Source: Delphinus delphis | Taxonomy: Eukaryota; Chordata; Mammalia; Artiodactyla; Delphinidae | DNA: 64,000 nucleotides | Direction of reading: 5' to 3' | Assembly (NCBI RefSeq): GCF_949987515.2 | Contig: NC_082683.1 | Location: 103,775,918 to 103,839,917 of the forward strand | Shown: positions 35,902 through 46,849 of the stretch, piece after piece | How the letters are laid out: each line of letters starts with the position of its first letter | Position numbering within the stretch: the stretch's first letter is position 1 | The notes under the pieces: generated by a model | Seen by the model: only the letters and a program-made list of their open reading frames with translations | The model's database searches: none | Told to the model about the DNA's origin: nothing | Position numbers and translations under genes: made by a program

Positions 35902-36280
35902 AAAAAACACCAAAAACTGGACTCCCCTGATGGTGCAGTGGTTAAGAATCAGCCTGCCAATGCAGGGGACACAGGTTCGTGCCCTGGTCCGGGAAGGTCC
36001 CACATGCTGCAGAGCAACTAAGCCCGTGCACCACAGCTACTGAGCCTGTGCTTTAGAGCCCACGAGCCACAACTACTGAGCCCGCACGCCACAACTACTG
36101 AAATCCCTGTGCCTAGAGCCTGTGCTCCGCAACAAGAGAAGCCACCACAATGAGAAACCCGCGCAACACAATGAAGAGTAGCCCCCGCTCGCCGCAACTA
36201 GGGAAAGCCCGCGCACAGCAACGAAGACCCAACACAGACAAAAATTAATTAATTAATTAATTAAAAAAAAAACACCAAAA
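35902..36280 (+). mobile_element. CHR SINE, long type
   Basis: Starts ACTCCCCTGATGGTGCAGTG (diverged 5' end) with the long internal part GAGCAACTAAGCCCGTGC and repeated CCACAACTACTGA motifs. Tail of AATT repeats then A-run. Perfect 14-bp TSD AAAAAACACCAAAA at 35902-35915 and 36267-36280. Confidence 0.94.
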
Positions 36281-37084
36281 TCTTTGTTTTGCTATTCAGG
36301 CAATAATTATTTACTGAGTACCTAGTATATGAATAGCAACAATGGTTTTGTCTGCCTCCCCTCCATGAAAATTCTCTAAAGGTAACTTTTCCTACTTAGG
36401 ATTTATCTGTAGATGAGACCTTGCTCCATACTTGAGACAAATCTGGCTTGGGATGAAAGCGCATACTAGAACTTGCTTTAGTAGGTCTCTCTTTTAGCAT
36501 TAAATAAGAAAAAGAGATCTTTAAAAGCTTCTGCTGAGTGACTGCCCCCAAGTAAGTCAGGGTATTTCTTAGGTAGTTTCTGGACTCAATCTCAACCTGG
36601 CCACATGCTGCCCTTATTCAACAGGTCTCCAGGGTCTGACATCCTGATCCCTCCTACTGGCCGTGACCACAGAAATGATTAGTGTACTTATTTCCTCAGT
36701 TCCCTGCCACCTGTTACCAAACCTCTCTAATAGCACCTGTCTGTTCATCTGTTGACCCCTGCTCACCTATGCGAAGCCTTGCAGAGCCTCCACCTCTCCT
36801 CTTCCTTCTGATTTCCTTCTCTCCTGGGAATTGGCTTCCCATTTTTATGTCCCTGGATTAATACATCCTTGGTCTCACACATCTTCAGACACACCAGTAC
36901 ACTTGGTCTTTGCAACCTGTCAAGTGCCCAGTTATGATATCAGACTACAGTAGCTGTGGGGTTTTTAAAAATTAAGGTGAGCTTCTTTATCTTAGGTGCT
37001 TGTGATCTAGGTAGAGAGGGAAGATAATTCTACATGACGACTGCCTAGGACAATTGAGTACAAATTTTGATTTTCTGCTTTTAG
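36281..37084. other. Unique DNA, no gene seen
   Basis: A short L2-like motif (TTATTTACTGAGTACCTAG) lies at 36308-36326. Otherwise nothing recognised. Confidence 0.4.
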
Positions 37085-37340
37085 TAAGAGTTCAGAGAAG
37101 CAAGATCTTGGTGATGACTAACACAGTAGAAAACAGACTCAAGGAGTTGCATGGAAAGCAGGTTGGAACCTGAAGAATGGATAGGTAGAGAGTAGAGGAA
37201 AGGTGTTCCCGACAGAGAAGAATAGCATGAACTAACACACAGAGAGAAAGAATAGGAATGGTATGTTCAATGTGTATAAAGAGATGGAGCTGGTTAGAAC
37301 TAGGGGTGAGTCCTGCAGTCACTGGTGAAAGGTCTTAGTG
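37085..37340 (-). mobile_element. L2-like remnant
   Basis: CTCAAGGAGTTGCATGGAAA, then GAAGAATAGCATGAACTAAC and GGAATGGTATGTTCAATGTG in antisense L2 order; diverged. Confidence 0.4.
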
Positions 37341-37727
37341 CTTTCATCACTTGGACACCTGAATGAGAGATGCCTCCTTTGCTTTTCTCATCAGACTCCA
37401 GGCAGAAAGAAACGCTGCACAACACAGTCTTCTTTCTAGTCCAAGTAGTTGTTTCCTCTGATCAGACATCTAGGGGGCACATTCTTTTAGGGAGTCATCT
37501 GGCAAAGCTGGGATCAAGTGAGACTCGAAGCCTTGGCCAGAGATAGGCCCCTCGACTGCACAGATACCCTCATGAGTTTTCCCCCTTTACTCCTTCTAGG
37601 TGAAGTTACCATTTTGTTAAGCACATTAGAGGAAAAAACGTGGGGAGAGACAACCTAGATATACAGTAGTAGAGAAACATTGAGTAGATTTTGATCCTTC
37701 ATGGGATAAAATATTATGCTGCCATAA

Positions 37728-37970
37728 AAATAAAATCTACCAAGGGGCTTCCCTGGTGGCGCAGTGGTTGAGAGTCTGCCTGCCGATGCAGGGGACACGG
37801 GTTCGTGCCCCGGTCCGGAAAGGTCCCACATGCCGCAGAACGGCTGGGCCCGTGAGCCATGGCCGCTGAGCCTGCGCGTCCGGAGCCTGTGCTCCGCAAG
37901 GGGAGAGGCCACAACAGTGAGAGGCCCACGTACCGCCAAAAAAAAAAATAAATAAAATAAAATCTACCAA
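37728..37970 (+). mobile_element. CHR SINE, short cetacean type
   Basis: Starts GGGGCTTCCCTGGTGGCGCA. Perfect 16-bp TSD AAATAAAATCTACCAA at 37728-37743 and 37955-37970. ORFs of 63-94 aa here are SINE-derived. Confidence 0.96.
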
Positions 37971-38710
37971 AAAAATTTTTTAAAGATAGAGATGTTTACT
38001 ATATTACATGAAAACAGTAGAATTCAAATAGGTACATACACTCTGATTTCAACTTTCCAAGTGTTTATACAGATAGACATTTGGCAGGATAGATTAAGAT
38101 CAACGGAGCCTGACAGATTGCTCCTGGAGGGCATACGAAGTTGAGAGAGAGGATCTCAGGAATAGGGTGCAACTACCTGAGGACTCTACAGACCTCAGCT
38201 GAGAGGAGGAAAAGGACAGAGACTGTCTCTCTTAATGGCTCAGAGACTTGGCAGGCCAACAATCCCTGGAGTCAAGGATCTGAAGGAGAAAGTGTTACTG
38301 CATCCTAGGCTAGGTATGATGATAAAAGCCACCAGTTTTTAATATACAGGTTGACAAAATGGAGTAGACCAAAGTATCCAGTTGGAGCTGAGAAGTCCCT
38401 GGGAATGTTTGAATTACCACTTAATAAGGAGCATTCAGAGCTGATCTACTTTCTGAAATGTCACCGTACAGAGAAGCTTCCACGAACACTCTCAGCCAGG
38501 TATGCCCTGGACTGGAGATAGCCCTCAGGTCCTGGACAGCCTGCAAGTTCCATAAATCAGTGCTAAGTCATGCAATCAGCTGTCTCCATGGTGTTTGCAT
38601 GATACCATCCCAGGAATCCAGCCTAGGATTTTCCTGTAAGCTGCAGGGGTTTGGGTTTCCCAGGGAAGCTGGTGTCCCCTCCACTCTTCCCCTGTAAGTG
38701 CCAGAGACTT
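37971..38710. other. Unique DNA, no gene seen
   Basis: No repeat or exon recognised. Confidence 0.4.
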
Positions 38711-38900
38711 CATCATCATTGTCTTTTATTGAGTGCCTACTATGTGTGAGGTGCTTTACAGATATTATTATTAATCTTCTCCACAATCCTATCGGATAGG
38801 CATTATTACCCCAATTTTATAGATGATGAATTGAGACACAGTATGATCAAGTAACTTGCCAGAGGCACAAAATTAGTAAATTTGAAACTAGATGTCTGCC
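38711..38900 (-). mobile_element. MIR SINE
   Basis: Well preserved: TTTTATTGAGTGCCTACTAT, GTGAGGTGCTTTACAGATAT, ATTACCCCAATTTTATAGAT and GATCAAGTAACTTGCCAGAG in antisense MIR order. Confidence 0.85.
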
Positions 38901-38941
38901 TCTCTCCTTCCTGTGATGCCTTTCAGCTTCTCATCTGCCAC

Positions 38942-38943
<2 letters not shown>

Positions 38944-38991
<48 letters not shown>
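38944..38991. repeat. (TG)n microsatellite
   Basis: About 23 TG dinucleotides, followed by a short GA run. Confidence 0.97.
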
Positions 38992-38992
<1 letters not shown>

Positions 38993-39504
38993 ATATGAGT
39001 GAGAGAGAGATATAGATGTACTCCTGAGTCTGAGTGTTTCTAAATTGCACCTATTTCCCGGGCACTGTTTTATTTCTGAAATGTTTCTATCCAACACATC
39101 CAAAAAATGATCTATCTTAGTTCTTATTTGTCTCTGTCATAACTGAGTCCTAGCCACAAGTGGAAACTGGATCAAAAAATAATAGTAATTTTTGAGACTA
39201 AAATTTTGCCTAGAAAGTAAAATGAGACTTCTAGTCTCAGGACAACAGAAAAGCTCATATGTAAGTTAGGAGCAACATAAGATTAACGCTAAAGGTACAA
39301 CAAACAAACTTCAAAAGTCCTTCACTTCATGTCCAGCAGAGCCCATGCTCAGACCCTGTGATGCCACTGCTTCTCTGACACACAAGGAACCATCACTTGG
39401 TGTTAGCATTCCAGCCCAGAATTTGAAGAAGTTGTCTTTGTGTTTATCTAGGCCAGATCACTGTGGATCCAGCAATACTGCATCCTTTTCTCCCTCTTCC
39501 TTTC
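38992..39504. other. Unique DNA, no gene seen
   Basis: No repeat or exon recognised. Confidence 0.4.
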
Positions 39505-39740
39505 TTCAAAAAATATACACCTAAAGTGAGGCCCCATGCTAGGGAACAGCAGGAAATAATGAACACAACAAGCATGGTTCCCTGCTGCCATTGGGAGAAA
39601 GAGACAAACGAGGAATTAAGATATAGTGTGGTAACTGATATGATCAGGAAACCAGAGGGTGCTCAGGGGGACAAACTTGGTCAGCGAAGGCTTCCTTGAC
39701 CAAAATACCTCTGAACTGAGACCTGCCAGAGAGGGAGGCA
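39505..39740 (-). mobile_element. L2 remnant
   Basis: Antisense L2-like: TGAGGCCCCATGCTAGGGAA, GGTTCCCTGCTGCCATTGGG, GAAGGCTTCCTTGACCAAAA and TCTGAACTGAGACCTGCCAG. Confidence 0.55.
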
Positions 39741-40629
39741 TGCTATGCCCAGCTTAGCTGTCTGTCTCATTCTGTCTGTCCACCACTGTACACAAATGTG
39801 GAAGAGGATCTATTGGGTTTGCTTTTAACTTTTTTTTTTTTTACTTTTTAAATTAAGAAGTGTCAGAATTCAAGGAATATCAGAATTTTTATGGTCTCTA
39901 AGAATTTCACAAAAACACTGAGGTAAGGGAAAATTCCACAGAGGAATCATAAACCTCAGCTTGGAATTGCTACCTGGGGGTGGGGGGGGGAAATGCAACA
40001 CCAGTTTTCTGGAAGGATCTTGGGTCCCATTGAGGGAAAGGCTGTGTGGTGAGGTTTTATTCTGTACCACGTTGGGTGACACTTTCTGCAATAAAACCAA
40101 AGCACTCAGCGTGTCAGGCTGAGTCTAATTCAGGGCTGTGACTATGAACTCTGCCATAGAAGAGGACTAGAAAAATGGCCATGGGTTGATCTTGATGATA
40201 AGAGCAGCAATGATTCGTGCATGGAATGAGATTTAGCACATGGCAGCTTGTTTTAGCCACTTAACAGTATGAAGAAACTACAGTTCAGGATATGCAGTCT
40301 TCAAAGATAGCACCGGAGGATTTAGACACACTAAATATTTGAGCCCTGGCCTTATTCCAGGGGCAGTGCCAGGACGAGAGGGGCCGGCTTTAGGTTCATC
40401 GAGATTTCAAACACACAGTTTGTTACTGAGGGTCTAATTATATAAGAAACTCAATACTAACATAAGGCTCAAGGTTAATTGGCAGGGCTTCAAAAACAAT
40501 GTTATTAGAACTCTAACCTAATCGTGTAAGTTCACCATTTCATGAATTTCTTCTTCCTCTCCCTCTCTTCTCCTTTTAAGTAATAATACATAAAAATATA
40601 TGTCATAAGTTGAACGCTTAGTATTGCCA
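39741..40629. other. Unique DNA, no gene seen
   Basis: Short T-run at 39830-39842 and G-run at 39976-39989. No gene recognised. Confidence 0.4.
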
Positions 40630-40860
40630 TTATAACGGGAGCTAAGGCTCACTCTATCATGTAAATCACATAACTGCTCTACGGAGTAGATATTATTTCA
40701 CTGATTTTAGAGATGAGGAAACTGAGGTTTAAAGAAGGATAATTAACATGTTCATTACAAATGGACACACAGATAGTCACACAAAAGGAAAGTGTCTGAA
40801 CTGGGATTTAAACACATTTTTGTCTGAATTCTCAAGTCTGCTATCACTATCTGAGCAATG
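40630..40860 (-). mobile_element. MIR SINE
   Basis: Antisense MIR: ATTTTAGAGATGAGGAAACT, GAGGTTTAAAGAAGGATAAT and CTGAACTGGGATTTAAACAC. Confidence 0.75.
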
Positions 40861-40879
40861 AAAATATACATGCTGGCCG

Positions 40880-41010
40880 CACTGTCTGCCTGCCCCCCCA
40901 CGTGCCTTCTCCACTAGAAGCCAGGGACCAGTTTTCCTAATTCTTCTCTTTGCCGACTACACTAAGCACAGCATGGAGCATGTGGTAGGACATCATTAAA
41001 TGAGGGAAGG
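40880..41010 (+). mobile_element. L2 3' end remnant
   Basis: CTTCTCCACTAGAAGCCAGG, then ACTAAGCACAGCATGGAGCA and GTAGGACATCATTAAATGAG in L2 3' order. Confidence 0.5.
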
Positions 41011-41750
41011 CCTGGTCTAAATTTATCCCTGCCACACAAATTGCAGGATTTTGTGTCACTCTGTAGCTCATCTTATAAGGACAGGCCTTCCTCCTGTCCG
41101 AGGCCTGAGCACCCGTAACAGAGCACTCCCTGTCACTGTGACAATAGGAAGCAAGGCAAAGGAAAGCCATAAATTAGGCCAGGGGAGAGAGGCAGAGGAA
41201 AACAGATACAAACTGCTGACAAGATTAATATGCAGTTGACGGGGAGCGCTTTCACACCCGAGTGCCAACAAATAAACACAATTCAGAAAGCTCATCCCTG
41301 CCTTACCAGAGGAGGCAGATTCCTGAGCCAAAGAAAGGGAGCAAATGAGCAGGAGAAAGAGAAAGAGACGACTGCATGTGCACGGCGCCTGGTTTGCCAG
41401 GAATCCCTCCCCCATCCTCAGATAGCTGAGGGATGATGCAAGCAGCCGGCCCTCCGATGATACATTTTCTGACCAAAACCAGGGAAAGGAGAAGCAGGGC
41501 CAGGCCCTGTAGGGGAGCTGGGCTTGAGGACACTGAGTGCAAGCTGAAGACTGGTGCTTCCCTTGGGCACAGCCTGCCCTGTGCTGCCAGCTAAGGCAGG
41601 TGTCATTTCTCACAGGAGTCAGCAGACCTGAGGGGCCTCTGGCAAGACCCCTGATGGGCTGTCTCACTCCCTGTGGTAATGAATGAGACCTCAGCAGGCT
41701 TCAGCTGAATACTTCAGAGATAAGAACTGATTCTTCTATTTTTTATTAGG
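41011..41750. other. GC-richer unique block with a 199-aa ORF on the minus strand
   Basis: The minus-strand ORF at 41068-41667 is the longest outside the repeats. It has a Leu/Ser-rich composition with a hydrophobic stretch but no domain I recognise, and forward ORFs overlap it. Without conservation or a transcript it is best treated as chance. Confidence 0.35.
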
Positions 41751-41818
41751 TTGAACCCTATGAAACTGCCACTTGGAAGTCAAGAGTACTTGAATATTGG
41801 CAGTTTCACGTGGTTCAA
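41751..41818. repeat. Hairpin-forming inverted repeat
   Basis: Arms 41751-41771 and 41798-41818 pair over 21 bp with one 3-base mismatch block; the inner 11 bp (TGAAACTGCCA/TGGCAGTTTCA) is perfect. Spacer 26 nt. Preceded by TTATTAGG, which would suit a TA-targeting Tc1/mariner-type miniature element. A microRNA-like precursor is the alternative. Confidence 0.85.
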
Positions 41819-42010
41819 GGTAAGAGTAAAGCTGGAGATAGTTTTCAAACCCAGGAATCAGTTTTAAAATGGAGGCTCTTCAACTGTGCATTATCAGGGT
41901 ACAACATTGAGTAATTTAAAGCAATGGTTACATATTAAAAAAATAAAATAAAATAAAATAAAATAAAATTGAGGCTCTTAACCACTATGCTATAAGCACT
42001 GTTTTGCCAG
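41819..42010 (-). mobile_element. MIR/L2-type remnant interrupted by an insertion
   Basis: CAAACCCAGGAATCAG, then TTTTAAAATGGAGGCTCTT, and on the far side of a short insertion AACCACTATGCTATAAGC, which joins up as the usual antisense MIR end. Confidence 0.5.
41866..41979 (+). mobile_element. Short retroposed insertion, source unknown
   Basis: About 84 bp (41881-41964) ending in repeated AAAAT units, flanked by a 15-bp direct repeat with one mismatch (AAAATGGAGGCTCTT and AAAATTGAGGCTCTT). The non-tail part is only about 55 bp and does not match a SINE, L1 or RNA gene that I recognise. Confidence 0.65.
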
Positions 42011-42079
42011 GTAATTCTCCTTGCTTGAACATAAAATCCAGACATCAAGCTCGCCCTAAAAGAAATTTCATGATCTGAT

Positions 42080-42375
42080 CTTTGCTTAGCTGGCTAGTTT
42101 CTCTCTGCAGCAAGACTAAACTTCTAGCTATTCAACTGTTACTTCAGGTTGCTGATTCTTTACATATACTCTTCCCTCTTCCTGGAATACTCATATCCTC
42201 CTTTTTTCTCCCTGATGTATCATTCCATCCTTTGGGTCTTTGCTATCATAGCAGTTATTGGGCTATATTGGAACCTCCATGCAGTAAGGAACTGTTGGTC
42301 TTGTGCCCTATTGCTTAGCATCTATTTAAATGCCTGGCACAGAGATGGATGGATAAATAAATGGATAAGTGAATG
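42080..42375 (+). mobile_element. L2 3' end
   Basis: ACTCTTCCCTCTTCCTGGAA, then TGGGTCTTTGCTATCATAGC, AATGCCTGGCACAGAGATGG and GATAAATAAATGGATAAG: the L2 3' end in order, with a GGAT/AATA-rich tail. ORFs of 75-78 aa here are relics or chance. Confidence 0.65.
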
Positions 42376-42398
42376 AATTACATGTACCAACACTCTCC

Positions 42399-42400
<2 letters not shown>

Positions 42401-42441
<41 letters not shown>
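42401..42441. repeat. (CA)n microsatellite
   Basis: About 20 CA dinucleotides followed by a short CT run. Confidence 0.97.
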
Positions 42442-42444
<3 letters not shown>

Positions 42445-43064
42445 CTCACTCTTTCTATGGCTAACTTGGTATTCCAAATTAAGTAATTCTGTGTCTCATC
42501 ACATGGATGTCCAGTTTCAGAAAAACCTCTTGACTTCGGCTAACACTCTGCTAGAGTTTGCTGATGCACAGAATGCAAGCCACGAAAAGTTAGGAAATTC
42601 AAGAACATTCAAGCATACCCTGAGGACCTAGCTTAGCTCTTGGTTTTACATACAATACAGTAAGTTTGTCATTTTTGCATTCTGTTTTTCCTGTGGAGCC
42701 TGGCTTTCACTGGCAGAATTTTCCAGAAGTACCACTAACATATACAAATAAAACCTTTTGGAGGCACTTATCAGAACTAGTTACAGATTCTGATGCTGCT
42801 TACAGATGTTGGAGCTGTTATTGCTGGTGATTGGCAAAAGCTCAAATTATTTTATAAGCTTTACTTAGTTGGATTTACATAACATATTTCCCCTGAAGAG
42901 AAATTTATGGAAGAAAATGGCTTCATAGCAATGAATCACTTCTAACGATCAAATTTGCCCCCTCCTGTTTCTACTAAAGCAAGTTGACATAGGTCTGTGC
43001 TGTGCAGACAGAAGAGTTTTTAAACTACACATGCTGTACAAAGATTCACTGAAATTGGGTAAAG
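42442..43064. other. Unique DNA, no gene seen
   Basis: No repeat or exon recognised. Confidence 0.4.
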
Positions 43065-43205
43065 GAGGTGTTAATGAGCTCCCTGACAGTAGAAGCCCAG
43101 GATCAGATGCTGGGTATTATCTGTCAGGCATGTTGGGATAGGCACTTCTGGAATAAAACACTTCTAAGAGTCCTTCCAACCACAAGATTTTATGATTCTA
43201 TAGTC
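43065..43205 (+). mobile_element. CR1/L3-type LINE 3' end
   Basis: TTAATGAGCTCCCTGACAGT, GTATTATCTGTCAGGCATG, CTTCCAACCACAAGATTTTA and the terminal short repeat ATGATTCTATAG, typical for CR1-clade elements. Confidence 0.75.
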
Positions 43206-43329
43206 ATAAATTCTACACCCAGCCAGTTTTTGCTATTAGCTTGGTATATAATTTTAATATAAATATAAAATATACATATATGCATTTAAATAGAATCATA
43301 TTTAAATGCTATTTGTAAATATTTTAATC

Positions 43330-43645
43330 ATGAATGTATTTCCATGTCAATCTATTTATTCCATAATTTTGTTTTTAATGGATCTATAGTATTCCAATGT
43401 ATTTCATAATTTAACCAAGATTCTGATTTTTACCAGAAGGGTTTTTTCCCCTAATTTCTGATATTGTAGATAGCATCAATGAATACCTCTGCCAACATTT
43501 TTGTGAATATGCTTATTTATTTAATTTAAACTGTGAAGTCAGAGTGTGTCACATTTTTCAGGATTTCGGTGACTATCCAGAGACTGCCTTTCAGAAAGAT
43601 TGTATAATTTATACTCCACCAGCAGTCATACCATGACTCTTGATG
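43330..43645 (-). mobile_element. Old L1 ORF2-region remnant
   Basis: ATAGTATTCCAATGTATTTC is the complement of the L1 'aatggaatact' stretch, and the order down to TATACTCCACCAGCAGTCAT matches an antisense L1 ORF2 3' part. Heavily diverged, no open frame. Confidence 0.6.
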
Positions 43646-43769
43646 ATGACTTTCTGGCAATATAAATCTGTCACATGAGAAGTCCCGGGAGACTGGGGTT
43701 GCCTGTGTTAGATCCTCTCTAGGACAGTCTCTCCTCCTTCAGTGGAAGAGAATTAAAGGAAGGCAGGAA

Positions 43770-44000
43770 GCACACTGGTTCATTAAATGCACAGACTTAA
43801 AGTTCAAATTTGGTTCAAACTCTGACTCCACCATCTACTAGTTCAACAACTTTAAGTGAGTTACTTAACCTCTCCTAACTTGATTCCTCACCTGTAAAAT
43901 GGCAGATTCTACCTTGCCGGGTATTTTTGTCTTTTTCATGAAGGTGATATACAGAAAGGGCCTAACATAGCAGCAGATATATAGTAGCTGCTTTTTAACC
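43770..44000 (+). mobile_element. MIR SINE
   Basis: ACTCTGACTCCACCATCTAC, GTGAGTTACTTAACCTCTCC, CACCTGTAAAATGGCAGATT and CCTAACATAGCAGCAGATAT in MIR order. Confidence 0.82.
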
Positions 44001-45399
44001 ATTAGCCAATATTTTAATTATATTATGCCTAGTCATTTGCTCCTTGCAACAACTCTTTTTCCTGACGGTGAATGGAAGCATGAGGTGGGGCGAGAAGGGA
44101 GAAAGGGAGATGAAAGACTTAAGGCTGTTCCAGAAAAGGTTTCAGGGTGGAAATATGTCTTTACCTTGTTGGACAGCCTCTACACTTTGAGCCCTACCTT
44201 TCCCTCTAGAATTCGCAGCAGTTGGGGAAAGTCCTCCACCTGCCAGTGTCGCCTGGGATTTCACTGGTTTTGCAAGCTTTCTGCTTGTCGCCTCTCCTCG
44301 CTCTGAAGGCAGCTCTGCTGACCTTGAGGGTCCAGGATATAGTGTTGATCCCAGGAAAGACAGTAATAGTTTTGTTGACAGACACTTTTCAACAGCTGTA
44401 TGGTATCTGTAAGGCTGAGAGAAGAGGTTGGAGGAGAATGACTCAGGGTTAACCCCTTCTTGGCCCCAACAGTATTCCCTTCATAAGAAATGATGGAATT
44501 TTCTCTGACTCTGAGAACTGGATTTTTAAAAAACAGACCCTCTTAGTCATTTTCTTACAAAAGTAAAGTAATGTTTATGGTTCAGAAACACACGACACAA
44601 AATTTTAAAGCATTGGAAAGCATTACACTATGGAGAATACAGAATAAGGGGCCACTCTGAGAATGAGATGACTCTGAAATGTCCTGGGATTCTATCTTCT
44701 TGCACCTTCAAGGCACATTTGACATACAGAGGGTGACATATGGGTCCTTAATTTAGGAGAGAGAACATGATTTATTTTATTAAGTTTCATTCCAGTGTTC
44801 ATAGCAGATAATATTCACATGTGAATATTTACATAGTTATTTTCCTATTAACCATAACATATGTGGTATCATAGCCAAGGCCTCTTTTTAAAAAGTATTA
44901 AAGTGCTTTAAATGCATGACATTTTAAGTGCTAATCCTGTGAGTTTATAATGTTAAGGGATAAGACTAACAACCGCTTGCGAGCTGCCTGGTGTCAAACT
45001 TTGCCCTCTGGCTTCGTATATTTTAAGGGCAAATATATCTAGAATGTCTGAGTCAGTCTAACAACTAGATATACAATAATGAGATTCTACAGAAAATTAG
45101 TCTATTTCATAGCAAAAATTCATCAGTGAGACTACAACTATTTTCATTTGGTTTTTATACACATTGACCAAGAATTTACTGAAATACACAATTTAAGCAT
45201 TCTAGGGAATACTAAGCACTAATCACCTGTTAGGATCCCTACCCTTGAGAAACTGCTCCCCAGAGACAGAGCCCAAGTCATTTAGAATTAGCTGTAACAC
45301 AGGCAAAAAGTGATGATTCTCAAAGAAATAACAAGCAATGGGAGGTCTGAGGGGGTTGAGGTGTCAAAGAGGAAATATTATACTTTAGGCTTTCTTGTT
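44001..45399. other. Unique DNA, no gene seen
   Basis: Overlapping forward ORFs of 93 and 76 aa at 44025-44452 have no recognisable domain. No repeat recognised. Confidence 0.4.
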
Positions 45400-45595
45400 A
45401 GATTTGGTTTTGGTTCCATGCTCTGTCCCTTATTACCTAACTTACATACTGTATTTAATTTTTCTGAGCTTTATTTGCCTTATCTGACAAATGGGCATAC
45501 CTAACTTATGGTATATTTGTGAAACTGTATGTGTAAACTTCTAGTAGAGTACATAGCACAGAGCAAATACTCAATAAATGATAGCTAACAGTGGC
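45400..45595 (+). mobile_element. MIR SINE
   Basis: TTGCCTTATCTGACAAATGG, TATGGTATATTTGTGAAACT, AGTACATAGCACAGAGCAAA and TACTCAATAAATGATAGC in MIR order. Confidence 0.78.
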
Positions 45596-45599
45596 AGGT

Positions 45600-46030
45600 A
45601 AAATTAAAGGGGGTATTGTATAGAGGTACTTGACTTCGGAGAGAGATAAGATTTGAGCTGGACTAGATATGGGGAGGGGGCATTCCAGGTGGCAAGGACG
45701 CATTATCAGCGGTGTGCAAGGTGATGAGGGCACACTGGGCACCTTTAGAAACTGAGAGTTGAACTGAGGGGCTGGAATGTAGGGTGCACAGTTTGGAAAT
45801 GAAAACTTACCCAATAATATTCCAACTGATTTCGTCACTGTGAGAGAGAAAGGTAGTCTGGGAGAGCTGATAAAGGACCTAGATTGTCATGTTAAGAAGG
45901 TGGGGGTGTTATTTGGTTGACAATGGGGAGCATGTCTGTGTTTTAAGGGACTATTCTAGTGACATGGAGGCTGGATTGTAGGGGGAGGGAAGAAATTAAA
46001 GGCAGGCAATTCTAATAATCCAGCCAAAAG
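45600..46030 (-). mobile_element. L2-like remnant
   Basis: Antisense L2-like: GATTTGAGCTGGACTAGATA, GGGGGCATTCCAGGTGGCAA, GACATGGAGGCTGGATTGTA and CAATTCTAATAATCCAGCC. The 110-aa minus-strand ORF over its first half is a relic or chance. Confidence 0.5.
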
Positions 46031-46294
46031 GGCTCCTTTTACTACAGCAAAATAAATATCACCTTTGGCTTGAAAGGGCTGTTTTTGAAGGTAAGAGTTA
46101 ATAGGCTCTGTGCAGTTTGCTCTTTGTTCTGATGGGGTCACTCATTCCCCCAGGGTTAGGATTCCCCTTCTTCACTTCACATATCTCCCCACAGACAATT
46201 GCTTATTTATATTATTGCTTTATAACTTTGTCATCCTGAGAATATTACCAAGAAGCAGACTCTAGGCCACGGTAACTGAGCCTGGCTTACTTCA

Positions 46295-46432
46295 GGTGGC
46301 TTACTGGAAATACAGAAGCCTGAAACCTCTGATCTGGTAGGTCTGAGGTGAATCCAGGAATCTTCTTTTTCTGAAAGTTGCCCAGATGATTCTATGATCA
46401 GCCAGGTTCCAGAACCACTGTGCTAGGTTTAA
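46295..46432. mobile_element. MER5-type hAT element
   Basis: CTGATCTGGTAGGTCTGAGG, CCAGGAATCTTCTTTTTCTG, GCCCAGATGATTCTATGATC and AGAACCACTGTGCTAGG in MER5 order. Confidence 0.65.
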
Positions 46433-46849
46433 ACTTGCTCAGCAAGCCTGTTTCTCATTCATTTTTGAATCTATAGGACCTATCACATTATCTAGCCCCA
46501 AATAGGTGTCCCATGAATATTTAGCACGTAGAACTTAAGTGTTGTAACAAGGGTAGAGAGAGACGCTCAACATGAGCTGCATAATGCCTAGCTGGGATCT
46601 CAGGGCAATCTCTGAAAAGAGCAATTTCTGCTTCTGTTCTGGCAGGGGGCAGGGCTGGAAGCCTAGAGTGGCACTTTCCTTGATTGATTGCCCTGTAACT
46701 TGAGGCCTGACTTTGACCTGAGGGTTAGAGCACTGAGTCTAACAACTTGCAAATTATTAAAATAGTGTTAAGGAGAAAGCAGGTATTATCAGAGAACTGC
46801 ATTTTTTTTCAGTAAGAGGATTACAGTCTGATTTCTAAAGTCAGTATGT

